Positions 23,898-32,295 are shown, numbered from the stretch's first letter. The stretch is 64,000 nucleotides of DNA from Ruminococcus sp. (GCA_019420505.1 JAHZHC010000016.1:1-64000), one strand, 5' to 3'. Translations and numbers: made by a program. Notes: generated by a model from the sequence alone, not told the origin.

Positions 23898-24143
23898 ATG
23901 AAATCTACAGGAATCGTAAGAAAAGTTGATGAACTTGGAAGAATCGTATTGCCAATCGAATTAAGAAGAACATATGATTTGGCAATAAAGGATGCTGTTG
24001 AAATCTACACAGATGACGACATGATTATCCTTAAGAAGTTCCAGCGTACATGTGTATTCTGCAACAGCCCAGAGGATGTTGTTGAATACAAAGGCAAGAC
24101 AATTTGTTCAGAATGTATGGCAGAGCTTAAAGGAAACAAGTAA
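23898..24143 (+). CDS. abrB: AbrB-family transition-state regulator with zinc ribbon
   Basis: A DNA-binding regulator of growth-transition genes. The N-terminal swapped-hairpin domain starts MKSTGIVRKVDELGRIVLP, nearly identical to Bacillus AbrB and SpoVT N-termini. The C-terminal half differs from Bacillus AbrB: it is a four-cysteine zinc ribbon CVFC ... CSEC (about residues 52-75), the usual clostridial form. The 81 residues, strong promoter, AAAGGGG ribosome binding site and biased codons suggest abundant expression. It is monocistronic with a terminator. Confidence 0.95.
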   Translation: MKSTGIVRKVDELGRIVLPIELRRTYDLAIKDAVEIYTDDDMIILKKFQRTCVFCNSPEDVVEYKGKTICSECMAELKGNK

Positions 24144-24152
24144 ATCAGCAGG

Positions 24153-24183
24153 AAAACAGGGAACATTTTAGTTCCCTGTTTTT
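24153..24183 (+). terminator. Terminator of the abrB-like gene
   Basis: Stem AAACAGGGAAC / GTTCCCTGTTT with a 6-nt loop, followed by T's. Confidence 0.93.
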
Positions 24184-24213
24184 ATTGTTATTCTTTTAAA
24201 GTAATAATTATGC

Positions 24214-24241
24214 AAAAAAGCGGTCAAGAATTTGACCGCTT
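24214..24241 (-). terminator. Terminator of the glycan-export operon
   Basis: Stem AAGCGGTCAA / TTGACCGCTT with a 4-nt loop. On the minus strand it is followed by six T's, just after the ABC ATPase stop. Confidence 0.9.
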
Positions 24242-24244
24242 AAT

Positions 24245-24967
24245 TTATTTTTTATTATACAATTCAAAAGCTTTATCAATTTCTCCGTCATATTCTACCT
24301 TGCCGCCTTTTAAATAAATAGCACGACTGCATGTATCTTTTATGGAACTATTTGAATGAGAAACAAATAAAACAGTTACACCGGAGTTGATTAACTCTTT
24401 GATTTTATTGTTACATTTCTTTTTAAATTCAGCATCTCCAACACTAAGTGCTTCATCAATAACAAGAATATCCGGTTTTATATTAATATTAATAGCAAAA
24501 CCAAGCCGCATTTTCATTCCGCTTGAATATGTTCTTACCGGCTGATCAATATATTCCCCCAAATCAGCAAAAGAAACAATATCATTTTCAAGGGATTTGA
24601 TTTCATCATCATTTAAACCCAAAAGATACCCCTTAAGATATATATTCTCCATTCCTGTCATATCCGGTGAAAAACCTGCCGTTAACTCAAGAAGTGCAGC
24701 TACTTTTCCTCTGACAACAATCTCGCCCGAATCCGGAAAAGTGACGCCTGTAATCATTTTCAAAACTGTTGACTTCCCTGCACCGTTCTTACCGATTATG
24801 CCCACAGATTCACCGGGATAGATTTTAAAATTAATGCCATTTAAAGCTTTATGTCGCTTTACACCACGATTATTATTAAAAATGGCCTTAAAACGTGCTT
24901 TTTCATTTTTATAAAGCAGATATTCTTTATGAACATCAGAAAATTCAATAATCGGTTGTTTTTCCAT
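24245..24967 (-). CDS. ABC transporter ATPase, polysaccharide/teichoic acid export type
   Basis: Nucleotide-binding subunit of a TagH/Wzt-like glycan exporter. The 240 residues have Walker A GIIGKNGAGKSTVLK (about 74-82), signature TYSSGMKMRLGF and Walker B DILVIDEAL. The sequence GKVAALLELTAGFSPDMTG is typical of the O-antigen/teichoic acid export subfamily. There is no C-terminal carbohydrate-binding extension. AAAGGT precedes the ATG. It pairs with the permease immediately upstream. Confidence 0.93.
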   Translation of the reverse strand: MEKQPIIEFSDVHKEYLLYKNEKARFKAIFNNNRGVKRHKALNGINFKIYPGESVGIIGKNGAGKSTVLKMITGVTFPDSGEIVVRGKVAALLELTAGFSPDMTGMENIYLKGYLLGLNDDEIKSLENDIVSFADLGEYIDQPVRTYSSGMKMRLGFAININIKPDILVIDEALSVGDAEFKKKCNNKIKELINSGVTVLFVSHSNSSIKDTCSRAIYLKGGKVEYDGEIDKAFELYNKK

Positions 24968-24995
24968 ATTGTATACCTTTCAGATTTGAATTAAA

Positions 24996-25856
24996 TTATA
25001 AAATATCAGGAAGAATTTTTCTAAGCTTTTTATAATAATGTGATCCTATGAAAATCAACAAAATAAATTCAACATAGAATATCAACGTTTCCGTTGTGTA
25101 GTTACTGTCAAATATAAATTCATTATACAAAAAGCTTTTACGGTATCCATTCACAAAATAATTAATAGGATTAATATACATTAATCTTTTTATCCAAATA
25201 TTGCTGACATCATAGGTGTTCCAGAATATACCTGACAGCCAAAACAGACCTGTTATAATCGAATTTATAAGATTCTCAAAGTCTTTACTGAATGCGCTTA
25301 ACGGTGCTGTAGCCCAGGATAAAACCAAGAAAAACAGGAACATCATAGGACAGTAATAGAAGAACTGAAGATTATATACAGACGGACCATATCCAAAACA
25401 CAAAACAACTACATACATTATCACGCACAGCATTGCATGTACATAAAGCGTAGATAATGATGTAAAGGTCATTATATTTGAAACAGGAAAAGAAAGTTTA
25501 GTTACGAACTGACGGTTTTGTCTGATGCATCTTGAGCCGCCTATAATGTTTTCACTTATAAAAAACCACGGAACATAACCTGTAAGCATAAAAACAAATC
25601 TCGGATATCCGTTTACATATCCTGAAGCTCTCAGTCCTATTGCAAATGCAAACCAAAGTATGAACAAAGTGAAAGTCGGTTTAATAAGAGCCCATATTGA
25701 TCCAAGAGCCGCACCTTTGTATTTCTTTTTCAATTCATTTACAGACAAAAGAATAATTTGTTTCCTTTGTCCTTTATGCTCATTAATTATATTTGTCAAT
25801 CCAAAAAAATCAAACTTATTTTTGTTGATGTTAATCACCTCAAAAGTCAGAACCAT
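24996..25856 (-). CDS. ABC-2 type permease for polysaccharide export
   Basis: The TagG/Wzm-like membrane subunit for the adjacent ATPase. About 286 residues with six membrane helices, an N-terminal cytoplasmic amphipathic segment (LSVNELKKKYKGAALGSIWA) and the conserved INPINYFVNGYR near the end. The start is unclear: ATG 25856 has no ribosome binding site, while the strong GAGGTG just downstream is followed at normal spacing only by ATC, with no ATG, GTG or TTG. It is 11 nt after the glycosyltransferase stop, so coupled initiation at 25856 is possible. Confidence 0.9.
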   Translation of the reverse strand: MVLTFEVININKNKFDFFGLTNIINEHKGQRKQIILLSVNELKKKYKGAALGSIWALIKPTFTLFILWFAFAIGLRASGYVNGYPRFVFMLTGYVPWFFISENIIGGSRCIRQNRQFVTKLSFPVSNIMTFTSLSTLYVHAMLCVIMYVVVLCFGYGPSVYNLQFFYYCPMMFLFFLVLSWATAPLSAFSKDFENLINSIITGLFWLSGIFWNTYDVSNIWIKRLMYINPINYFVNGYRKSFLYNEFIFDSNYTTETLIFYVEFILLIFIGSHYYKKLRKILPDIL

Positions 25857-25867
25857 TTATTAATCTG

Positions 25868-26710
25868 TTATCGTCTTAAAAATCTTTTATATATTTTACC
25901 GGTACATCTTTTAGGAAGGATAAAGATTATCATCTGCATTGTACACGGAACTATAAAATCAAGAATATTTGAAAATCCCATTTTATATATTCTCCATCTT
26001 ACAGAAATAAAAGATTTTGTATTAGCCCAATTCTGGCGGCGTTCATAATTGCTTTTAGAAACACGATATTTAACTAAAACCTCTTGAATATTAGCACCTT
26101 TTGCACCATTATTAAGCATTCTGACAACAAAATCGTAGTCCTCACAACGTTTTACTGTAGTATATCCGCCTATTTTTTTTGCAAAGCTTTTTTTAAAAAC
26201 AAGCGTTTGATTATTAAACGGATTTCTTCGTTTTGCATATTTATAGATTGCTTCATGATCTTCAGGAGTTTTCTTTACGGCAATAAAATCATTAGTTTCA
26301 GTATCAAATTCTTCGATAAAAGCTCCGCACATATCAAGATCAGGATATTTGCTAAGAAGACTTAACTGTTTTTCGCACCTGTCAGGCAAGGCTATATCAT
26401 CAGAATCCATTTTAACTATATATTCGTTCAAGCAAGCATCAATGCCAATATTGGCACATTCACCTGTACCAACATTATTCTTCAACCTTATAATATGAAA
26501 AATATCATTATATAGCTGTTCATACTTGGAAATCACTTCATTCAGCTTGTCCGTTAACTTTCCGTCACAAACAAGTACAAAATCATTTGTTTGATAGGAC
26601 TGGTTAATCATACTGTTAATGCTTTGTTCCAAATACTCAGCTTTTTCCCCGGAATAAACTGACATCAAAATACTATAGGGTGGTAAGCGCCCTATGTCAG
26701 ACTTCATCAT
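25868..26710 (-). CDS. Family 2 glycosyltransferase
   Basis: GT-A fold transferase that probably adds a sugar to the glycan exported by the following ABC transporter. The 280 residues start with PYSILMSVYSGEKAEYLEQS, carry the metal-binding KMDSDD motif (about 109) and the acceptor-side RCEDYDFVVRML. The C-terminal hydrophobic stretch (LDFIVPCTMQMIIFILP) suggests membrane association. AGGAGGA precedes the ATG, and a consensus promoter lies upstream. With only one transferase, the cluster looks like a module supplementing glycan genes elsewhere. Confidence 0.92.
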   Translation of the reverse strand: MMKSDIGRLPPYSILMSVYSGEKAEYLEQSINSMINQSYQTNDFVLVCDGKLTDKLNEVISKYEQLYNDIFHIIRLKNNVGTGECANIGIDACLNEYIVKMDSDDIALPDRCEKQLSLLSKYPDLDMCGAFIEEFDTETNDFIAVKKTPEDHEAIYKYAKRRNPFNNQTLVFKKSFAKKIGGYTTVKRCEDYDFVVRMLNNGAKGANIQEVLVKYRVSKSNYERRQNWANTKSFISVRWRIYKMGFSNILDFIVPCTMQMIIFILPKRCTGKIYKRFLRR

Positions 26711-26740
26711 ATTATTCCTCCTACTATTAAAACATAAGTT

Positions 26741-26769
26741 ATTATATCATTTTGACATGTTTTTGTCAA
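26741..26769 (-). promoter_or_regulatory. Consensus promoter of the glycan-export operon with overlapping palindrome
   Basis: On the minus strand, TTGACA (26769-26764), 17 nt, TATAAT (26746-26741): both hexamers perfect. TTGACA and its inverted copy TGTCAA, 6 nt apart (26752-26769), form a palindrome over the -35 that could be an operator. Confidence 0.85.
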
Positions 26770-26778
26770 GTTACATAG

Positions 26779-26804
26779 TAAAAACAGACGCATAAGAGCG
26801 TCTG
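26779..26804 (-). terminator. Terminator of murT-gatD
   Basis: Stem CAGACGC / GCGTCTG with a 6-nt loop, followed by T's on the minus strand, 8 nt after the gatD stop. Confidence 0.88.
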
Positions 26805-26811
26805 GATATAC

Positions 26812-27552
26812 CTATTTTAGCAGTCTTTTCAAAAGCACTTCCCTACATCTGTTTTCAAGGTCGTCGTTTATCTTAGCAAGCTTAATATTATCATCAGAAC
26901 TGCGGTTTATACAATATTCGATAATATAATCTGCTACTTCAGGGTTTTTGGAAAGCAATGGTCCGTGAAGATAGGTTGCTATTACATTTTTCTCAAAATA
27001 GCCTTCACTGGTGTCATTAAAACAATTGCCGTTTCCGAAAACAACTTTTCCAAACGGCATACTGACATTTGAAGTTTGTCCTCCGTGATTTTCAAATCCT
27101 ATAACCTTTGTTTTTCTTCCGTTAAGATCAGCTTCCAAGATAATATTACCGATACACCTTTTCCCCTTATCAGGTGAGGCTACAGTATAATAATCAAACA
27201 ACCCCAATCCCGGAATTTTTTCTTTATTAGAGTCAATATAATACTGACCCATAAGCTGATATCCGCCGCAAATCAACAACAAAAAAGCACCTTTTTTATA
27301 TGCTGACACAATTGAGTCCTTGCATTTCTGCAAATCCTCTTCAAGAAGCTGCTGTTCAAAATCTGCGCCTCCGCCAAGATAAATCAAGTCATATTTTGAA
27401 AAATCAGTATTTTCAGTTCCAAGGCTGTGATATTCAACAATACATTCTATATTACGCATTTTGCAGCGATATTTCAATACTTCTATATTACCGCTGTCAC
27501 CATATAGATCCAATATATTTGAATACATATGCAGAATTTTTATGGTATTCAT
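26812..27552 (-). CDS. gatD: Lipid II isoglutaminyl synthase, glutaminase subunit GatD
   Basis: Supplies ammonia to MurT for amidation of the D-glutamate in lipid II. The 246-residue class I amidotransferase has the nucleophile Cys95 in LLICGGYQLMG and a catalytic His in TYLHGPLLSKNPE, and begins with the family-typical HMYSNILDLYGDSGN. It overlaps the end of murT by 4 nt, implying coupled translation and equal subunit amounts. Confidence 0.95.
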   Translation of the reverse strand: MNTIKILHMYSNILDLYGDSGNIEVLKYRCKMRNIECIVEYHSLGTENTDFSKYDLIYLGGGADFEQQLLEEDLQKCKDSIVSAYKKGAFLLLICGGYQLMGQYYIDSNKEKIPGLGLFDYYTVASPDKGKRCIGNIILEADLNGRKTKVIGFENHGGQTSNVSMPFGKVVFGNGNCFNDTSEGYFEKNVIATYLHGPLLSKNPEVADYIIEYCINRSSDDNIKLAKINDDLENRCREVLLKRLLK

Positions 27553-28895
27553 TTGATTGTTTCCGCCTTTCCGTTGATAAAGTTTCTTATCGCTGATCTT
27601 GTTGGCTGGACTGCTGTATAATTTGCAATGGCATATTTTCTGCTATTTGTAGAGAATATTGATTCAACAGCATCATTTAAATCAGGTTTAACAATTATTT
27701 TTTCAGGATCATATCCGCTGTTTTTTATTCTTACAGCTATATCAAAAGCACGGGTACCGGAAGTTACGACACGGGTCACATTATTAAAAATCGTAAAATT
27801 AATATCCCAGATCCAGGAAACATCATGTCCGTCTGCAAGATTATCATTCAGAACAAACAACAATTCTTTTTCATTTTCATCTTCATTAAGCATTCTCAGG
27901 GTCATATTCGCTCCAACAGGATTCTTTGCTAAATTAAGCGTAAGTAAGCTGTCTTTATATATGAAATTTTCCATACGGCCATTGTCGACCCTGAATTTTA
28001 AAAAGCAATTACGTACTATCTCTCTGTCAATATTATATATTTTTGACGCAGTATAAACTGCAGCAAGATTATACATATTGTAAATACTGTTGTTTAACGT
28101 TATATATTTCTCCCCGTCAACAGTAAATGATGGTTCTTTCAAATCAACGTCCTTTAATTGAACATACGGCTTTACATTGCCAAAACCGCAATTAGGACAA
28201 TAAAAATTTCCTACATGAGAATATTGATAATAATCATACTTTAAAGCTGTGCCGCATTCCGGACAAAAATGCCCTTCACCAGCCTCATAAAGCTTATCGG
28301 TTGCATACTTATACTTTTCAACACTGAAGTAATAAATATTTTTGTTATCGGGATTAGCAAGTCCAAGACGATAGGTATTAGGATCATCACCGTTTAGTAT
28401 TAAATTTCCATCAAAAGTTTCTAAAAATCTTTTAACTTTTAAAATTAAAGTTTCAACCTCACCGTTTCTGTCAAGCTGATCCCTGAAAAAATTCAGAACC
28501 ACAAGAGTTTCAAGCTTCAATTGTGAAAAAACAACAGGAACATGCGATTCATCAACCTCTAAAACAAGATAATCGGCGTGTACTTTTCCTGTCATTGTAC
28601 AATTATTCAGCAGGAGAGAACAAATTCCTGTATCAAGGTTATTACCCTGATGATTTGTAATAATATGCTTGTCCCCTTGTGAAAAAATATTATTCAGATA
28701 ATTTGTCACGGAAGTTTTACCGTTTGTACCGGTAACAGCAATAATGGGACAATCTACTTTAAATGCTCTTAAACACTTTTTATTTAAGGTCCAAAGCACA
28801 AGTCCCGGAGCATTTCCGGCATCTCGCTTTAAAATGTGCAATGTTTTTACCATTAATTTTCCGAAAAACACAGTTAATAAGTCAACAATTTTCAT
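27549..28895 (-). CDS. murT: Lipid II isoglutaminyl synthase, ligase subunit MurT
   Basis: Mur-ligase family enzyme that forms the MurT/GatD complex and amidates peptidoglycan precursors. The 448 residues have the ATP motif VTGTNGKTS (54-62), a central-domain four-cysteine zinc ribbon CPEC ... CPNC (about 211-236) characteristic of MurT, and the C-terminal DUF1727 domain with NPVGAN and DGHDVSWIWD. The ribosome binding site is about 31 nt from the ATG with a hairpin between them. It has its own promoter, divergent from the epimerase gene. Confidence 0.96.
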   Translation of the reverse strand: MKIVDLLTVFFGKLMVKTLHILKRDAGNAPGLVLWTLNKKCLRAFKVDCPIIAVTGTNGKTSVTNYLNNIFSQGDKHIITNHQGNNLDTGICSLLLNNCTMTGKVHADYLVLEVDESHVPVVFSQLKLETLVVLNFFRDQLDRNGEVETLILKVKRFLETFDGNLILNGDDPNTYRLGLANPDNKNIYYFSVEKYKYATDKLYEAGEGHFCPECGTALKYDYYQYSHVGNFYCPNCGFGNVKPYVQLKDVDLKEPSFTVDGEKYITLNNSIYNMYNLAAVYTASKIYNIDREIVRNCFLKFRVDNGRMENFIYKDSLLTLNLAKNPVGANMTLRMLNEDENEKELLFVLNDNLADGHDVSWIWDINFTIFNNVTRVVTSGTRAFDIAVRIKNSGYDPEKIIVKPDLNDAVESIFSTNSRKYAIANYTAVQPTRSAIRNFINGKAETIK

Positions 28896-28933
28896 ATTTA
28901 TGATTATGCCCCTGCTCAGAGCATATCCTCCTC
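28896..28933 (-). promoter_or_regulatory. murT ribosome binding site separated from start by a hairpin
   Basis: On the minus strand, GAGGAGG (28933-28927) is followed by AT, a 6-bp hairpin ATGCTC-(7 nt)-GGGCAT with one G-U pair (28924-28906), then 10 nt and the ATG. Linear spacing is 31 nt, or 12 nt if the hairpin is looped out. GGAGGATATGCTC is shared with the mutS2 leader. Confidence 0.62.
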
Positions 28934-28963
28934 TTAAAGTTTTCAGCTTATAATATACTTTCT

Positions 28964-28992
28964 ATAGTATTACTTTTTTTTATAATTGTCAA
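28964..28992 (-). promoter_or_regulatory. Promoter of murT-gatD
   Basis: On the minus strand, TTGACA (28992-28987), 17 nt, TACTAT (28969-28964). The predicted leader is about 60 nt and includes the hairpin before the start codon. Confidence 0.8.
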
Positions 28993-29126
28993 TAGAAATG
29001 AATATAATTAACATGATGATAATTATAAACTTCAATTTTTCAAAAAATTATTAGTCAATATTAACAAAATTTCATATGCGTTTACAGCCATAATATTCAA
29101 AGAAAATAGCATAATATGTTTTTTTC

Positions 29127-29155
29127 TTGCTAAAATATTTTATTTGTGTTATAAT
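29127..29155 (+). promoter_or_regulatory. Promoter of the epimerase operon
   Basis: TTGCTA (29127-29132), 17 nt, TATAAT (29150-29155) with TGT before the -10. Confidence 0.8.
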
Positions 29156-29192
29156 TAGATGTAACTATTAAATTTATTAAGGAGGACTTTCT

Positions 29193-30053
29193 ATGCTTTA
29201 CACATTAAAAAATGATTATATTACAATAACTGCCGATACCTTTGGCGCTGAGCTTCACTCAATCAAAGGTAATGAAATTGAATATTTATGGCAGTGCGGA
29301 CCATCATGGAATAGATATGCACCCATTCTCTTCCCTTTTATTTGTTCACCAACCGGAAAGAAGTATTCTGCCAAAGGAAAAGAATATACAATGCCTTCAA
29401 ATCATGGTTTTGCAAGAGACAGTGAATTTGAAGTTTTGAAGCAGACCGATAATTCCATTTCATTTGTTTTGAAATCAAATGAAAAAACCTTGTCGGTTTA
29501 TCCTTATAACTTTGAATTTATTGTTTCATATACTATCAATAAAAATCAGGTTATTGTTTCGAACATAGTTAAAAATACTGATAATGACAAAATGTATTTT
29601 TACGTTGGAGGACATCCCGCATTTAACTGTCCAATAGAAAAAGATTTGGATTTTTCTGATTATTATGTTGAATACGATAAAAAGGAAAATATTATACAGA
29701 GCCTTCCTGATAATAAAAAGAGAACAATACTTGACAATGAAAACATACTTCCGATAAGCCGTGAATTATTTGCTTTTGATGTAATAATGAAAGATTCACC
29801 TGCTTCAGATAATATTACATTAAAATCAAACAAAGGCTCTCGTTCAGTAACTGTGTCTTTCCCGGAAAGCAATTGCATAGCTGTATGGTCTCCTACAGGA
29901 GATGATAATGCAGCTTTTGTTTGTCTTGAGCCTTGGACTTCCGTCCCCACATATGCTGATGATGACAACTTTGATATTGAAAATAAAAAGCATGCTATTG
30001 AACTTGAAAGCGGAAAAGAATTTGATTATAAATATTCCATTATTATAAACTGA
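29193..30053 (+). CDS. Aldose 1-epimerase-like (LacX-type) protein
   Basis: A galactose-mutarotase fold protein that probably interconverts anomers of a hexose or sugar phosphate. The 286 residues begin with ADTFGAELHSIKGNEIEYLW, typical of the LacX/YeaD group, and contain NHGFARDSEF, the catalytic-histidine motif GGHPAFNCP and a late Glu in CLEPWTS. The actual sugar cannot be read from the sequence. A strong AAGGAGG site lies before the ATG. It is first in a run with dtd, an ArsC-like gene and a WG-repeat lipoprotein. Confidence 0.9.
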   Translation: MLYTLKNDYITITADTFGAELHSIKGNEIEYLWQCGPSWNRYAPILFPFICSPTGKKYSAKGKEYTMPSNHGFARDSEFEVLKQTDNSISFVLKSNEKTLSVYPYNFEFIVSYTINKNQVIVSNIVKNTDNDKMYFYVGGHPAFNCPIEKDLDFSDYYVEYDKKENIIQSLPDNKKRTILDNENILPISRELFAFDVIMKDSPASDNITLKSNKGSRSVTVSFPESNCIAVWSPTGDDNAAFVCLEPWTSVPTYADDDNFDIENKKHAIELESGKEFDYKYSIIIN

Positions 30054-30064
30054 GGTGAAAATTA

Positions 30065-30523
30065 ATGAGGGCTGTTATACAGCGGGTTAAAAAAGCTAAT
30101 GTTGATGTTAATGAAAAAACAGTCGGAGAAATATCAGAGGGATTTCTTATTCTTTTAGCTGCCGGAAACAAAGACACAAAAGCTGATTGTGAAAAGCTTG
30201 CGGAGAAAATTTCAAAACTCAGAATCTTTTCAGATAAAAATGACAAAATCAATTTATCTGTTAATGATATAAACGGAAATATATTGGTTGTATCTCAATT
30301 TACTTTATATGCAGATTGCAGAAAAGGTAATCGTCCGAGTTTTACTAATGCTTGCGAACCTATAACAGCAGAAAAACTATACGAACGTTTCATCGAGTGC
30401 CTAAAAACAAAAATTAACGGAAAAGTAGAACATGGAATTTTTGGCGCTGATATGAAAGTATCATTAATTAACGATGGTCCATTTACTGTCGTTTTAGAAA
30501 GTATAAACGGTGAAATAATTTAA
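30065..30523 (+). CDS. dtd: D-aminoacyl-tRNA deacylase
   Basis: Hydrolyses D-aminoacyl-tRNAs and Gly-tRNA(Ala). The 152 residues have the family motifs MRAVIQRVKKANV, SQFTLYADCRKGNRPSF and NDGPFTVVLES (Gly-cisPro-like GP). GAGGTG precedes the ATG. Its stop codon shares one base with the start of the next gene. Confidence 0.96.
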   Translation: MRAVIQRVKKANVDVNEKTVGEISEGFLILLAAGNKDTKADCEKLAEKISKLRIFSDKNDKINLSVNDINGNILVVSQFTLYADCRKGNRPSFTNACEPITAEKLYERFIECLKTKINGKVEHGIFGADMKVSLINDGPFTVVLESINGEII

Positions 30524-30864
30524 TGAATATTCAAATTTTCGGAAAAAGAAAGTGTTTTGATACTAAAAAAGCTGAACGCTTTTTTAAAGACAGAAATATA
30601 AAATTTCAATATATAGATTTAGAATTAAAAGGATTAAGCAAAGGTGAATATAATAGTATAAAAACAGCTGTTGGAGGATTTAAGAATCTGTTTGATGAAA
30701 ATTCAAAAGATAAGACAGCTTTGCTTATAAAATATCTTTCCAATGATGATGACAAGGAAGAAAAACTTCTTGAAAATCCTAAGCTGTTTAAAACTCCTAT
30801 AGTAAGGAACGGAAAACATGCTACTGTGGGATATTGTCCCGACGTATGGAAAGATTGGGAATAA
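30523..30864 (+). CDS. ArsC/Spx-family thioredoxin-fold protein
   Basis: A 113-residue protein with an ArsC-like fold: an N-terminal strand, then GKRKC with a single cysteine (Cys11) and FDTKKAERFF, a central helical part (YNSIKTAVGG), and the cis-proline segment LFKTPIVRNGKHATVGY near the end. It lacks the CxxC of Spx and the complete active site of arsenate reductase, so it is more likely a glutaredoxin-like reductase or regulator of unknown target than an arsenic enzyme. It is translationally linked to dtd (TAATG). Confidence 0.82.
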   Translation: MNIQIFGKRKCFDTKKAERFFKDRNIKFQYIDLELKGLSKGEYNSIKTAVGGFKNLFDENSKDKTALLIKYLSNDDDKEEKLLENPKLFKTPIVRNGKHATVGYCPDVWKDWE

Positions 30865-30888
30865 ATATTTTATTTACTGGGAGGCTAT

Positions 30889-32241
30889 ATGAAAAACAGA
30901 ATTAAAGCTTTGGGGTTGTGCTTTCTCATCTTAATTTCATTTTCCGGATGTTCCATTCCGGGTTTTACGCAGGATATTGACGATGAAGATGATTACTTAT
31001 TTACCAAACCCACAACAGTTGAAAAAACGAAAAAAAACGCTGAAACTATAGTATATAAATGGCTTAAAAGCCCTCAGATAAGAGCTGCCAATATTATATC
31101 GTTCGACGGAAGTCAAATAGATCCCGCTTTAAAGAAAAATGAAGCTTATAAAAAATATTCAATAATATATAACGACGGTAAATACGGTTTCATAGATTAT
31201 AATGGTAAAAAAATAGTTTCTCCTGAATATGAACATTTTTATTTATGCCCATGTGGTGAAATGGTATTATACAATATTTTGAATTCAAATGAAGAATGTG
31301 AATATTGCACCATAAGCAGCACGGGAAAGGTTACACATACTATTACAAAGCATGATAACACCTCTTCACTTTATTACTGGGATTCTAAAAATAAAAAAAT
31401 TTATGAAAAAAGTGCTGACTCAAACTTTGTTACTCAATATAACGGCAACAATCCAGTTATAGCTTTAAAAACAGAGATAACCAAATTGGAAAACGGTAAT
31501 TTTGCGGCTTCACAACAAATTAACCCTGCATATGGATTAATAAAAAACAATAAAATCATACTTGACTTTTTATATGAAAACTATTATACATCTGCGTCTG
31601 AAATTAATAATAAGTCTATTATTGCATTTAAACAGAATGGAAAATGGGGATATATGAATGGAAAAGGCAAAATAATAATACCTTTTTCATGCAATGATAT
31701 CTTAAGTTCTGACTGTGGAGAAATTATCGATTTTAATGATAAGCTACATCCCTATCTTTTTTCAGACGGTTTTTTACCTGTATCCACCGATTCCGGTTAC
31801 TGTTATTATGACACTGACGGGAATTGCGTAATTCCTACCGGAGAATTTGAACAAGCACGTCCTGTACATAATGGTAAAGCATGGGTTCGTCAAAATGGGA
31901 AATGGGGTATAGTTCAAATCGGTGAAATCATTGAAGAGGAACCTCCAAAAACGACCAAGAAAAAAACAAGTAAGACAACCACAAAAAAGACGACCAAAAA
32001 AGAAAAAACTACAACTAAGAAAAAAACTTCTGTTACGAAAAAAACAACTAAAAAAACTGTAACTAAAAAGAAAACTCAAAAGATAACAACTACTGTCAAG
32101 CCTGTAACAACTAAAAAAACAAAACCTACTACTTCGAAATTAACTACATCTGAAACATCAGGCAATACATCACAATTACCTCAAACAACTCCATCAGTTT
32201 CACAAACTGCAAAACCTTCTGAACCTATTGTCACAGAATAA
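30889..32241 (+). CDS. WG-repeat lipoprotein with Thr/Lys-rich tail
   Basis: A 450-residue exported lipoprotein: signal peptide with lipobox LISFSGC (lipidated Cys21), WG/KWG beta-repeats (for example KYGFIDYNGKKIVSPEY, KWGYMNGKGKIIIPFS and a last KWGIVQIGE near residue 339), then a low-complexity Thr/Lys tail from about residue 348 and a Ser/Thr/Pro-rich end. WG repeats are presumed to bind proteins or peptides. The tail may span or bind the anionic cell wall. Function unknown. GGGAGG precedes the ATG. Confidence 0.88.
   Translation: MKNRIKALGLCFLILISFSGCSIPGFTQDIDDEDDYLFTKPTTVEKTKKNAETIVYKWLKSPQIRAANIISFDGSQIDPALKKNEAYKKYSIIYNDGKYGFIDYNGKKIVSPEYEHFYLCPCGEMVLYNILNSNEECEYCTISSTGKVTHTITKHDNTSSLYYWDSKNKKIYEKSADSNFVTQYNGNNPVIALKTEITKLENGNFAASQQINPAYGLIKNNKIILDFLYENYYTSASEINNKSIIAFKQNGKWGYMNGKGKIIIPFSCNDILSSDCGEIIDFNDKLHPYLFSDGFLPVSTDSGYCYYDTDGNCVIPTGEFEQARPVHNGKAWVRQNGKWGIVQIGEIIEEEPPKTTKKKTSKTTTKKTTKKEKTTTKKKTSVTKKTTKKTVTKKKTQKITTTVKPVTTKKTKPTTSKLTTSETSGNTSQLPQTTPSVSQTAKPSEPIVTE
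31945..32220 (+). repeat. Low-complexity Thr/Lys coding repeat
   Basis: Imperfect AAAACAAC/ACGACCAAGAAA-type tandem triplets encode runs of Thr and Lys at the end of the WG-repeat lipoprotein. Such tracts tend to vary in length between strains. Confidence 0.85.
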
Positions 32242-32243
32242 TA

Positions 32244-32286
32244 AAAAATCAAGGAACTTTAAATTATCAAAGTTCCTTGATTTTTA
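32244..32286. terminator. Bidirectional terminator between WG lipoprotein and dapL
   Basis: A long stem AAAAATCAAGGAACTT / AAGTTCCTTGATTTTT with a short A/T loop. T-runs on both strands serve the two convergent genes. Confidence 0.93.
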
Positions 32287-32295
32287 TTGTTTTAA

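Noticed and set aside
31774..32079. Minus-strand frame rich in Phe, Ser and Cys opposite the lipoprotein tail
   Set aside because: Its composition is just the reverse complement of the Thr/Lys codon repeats.
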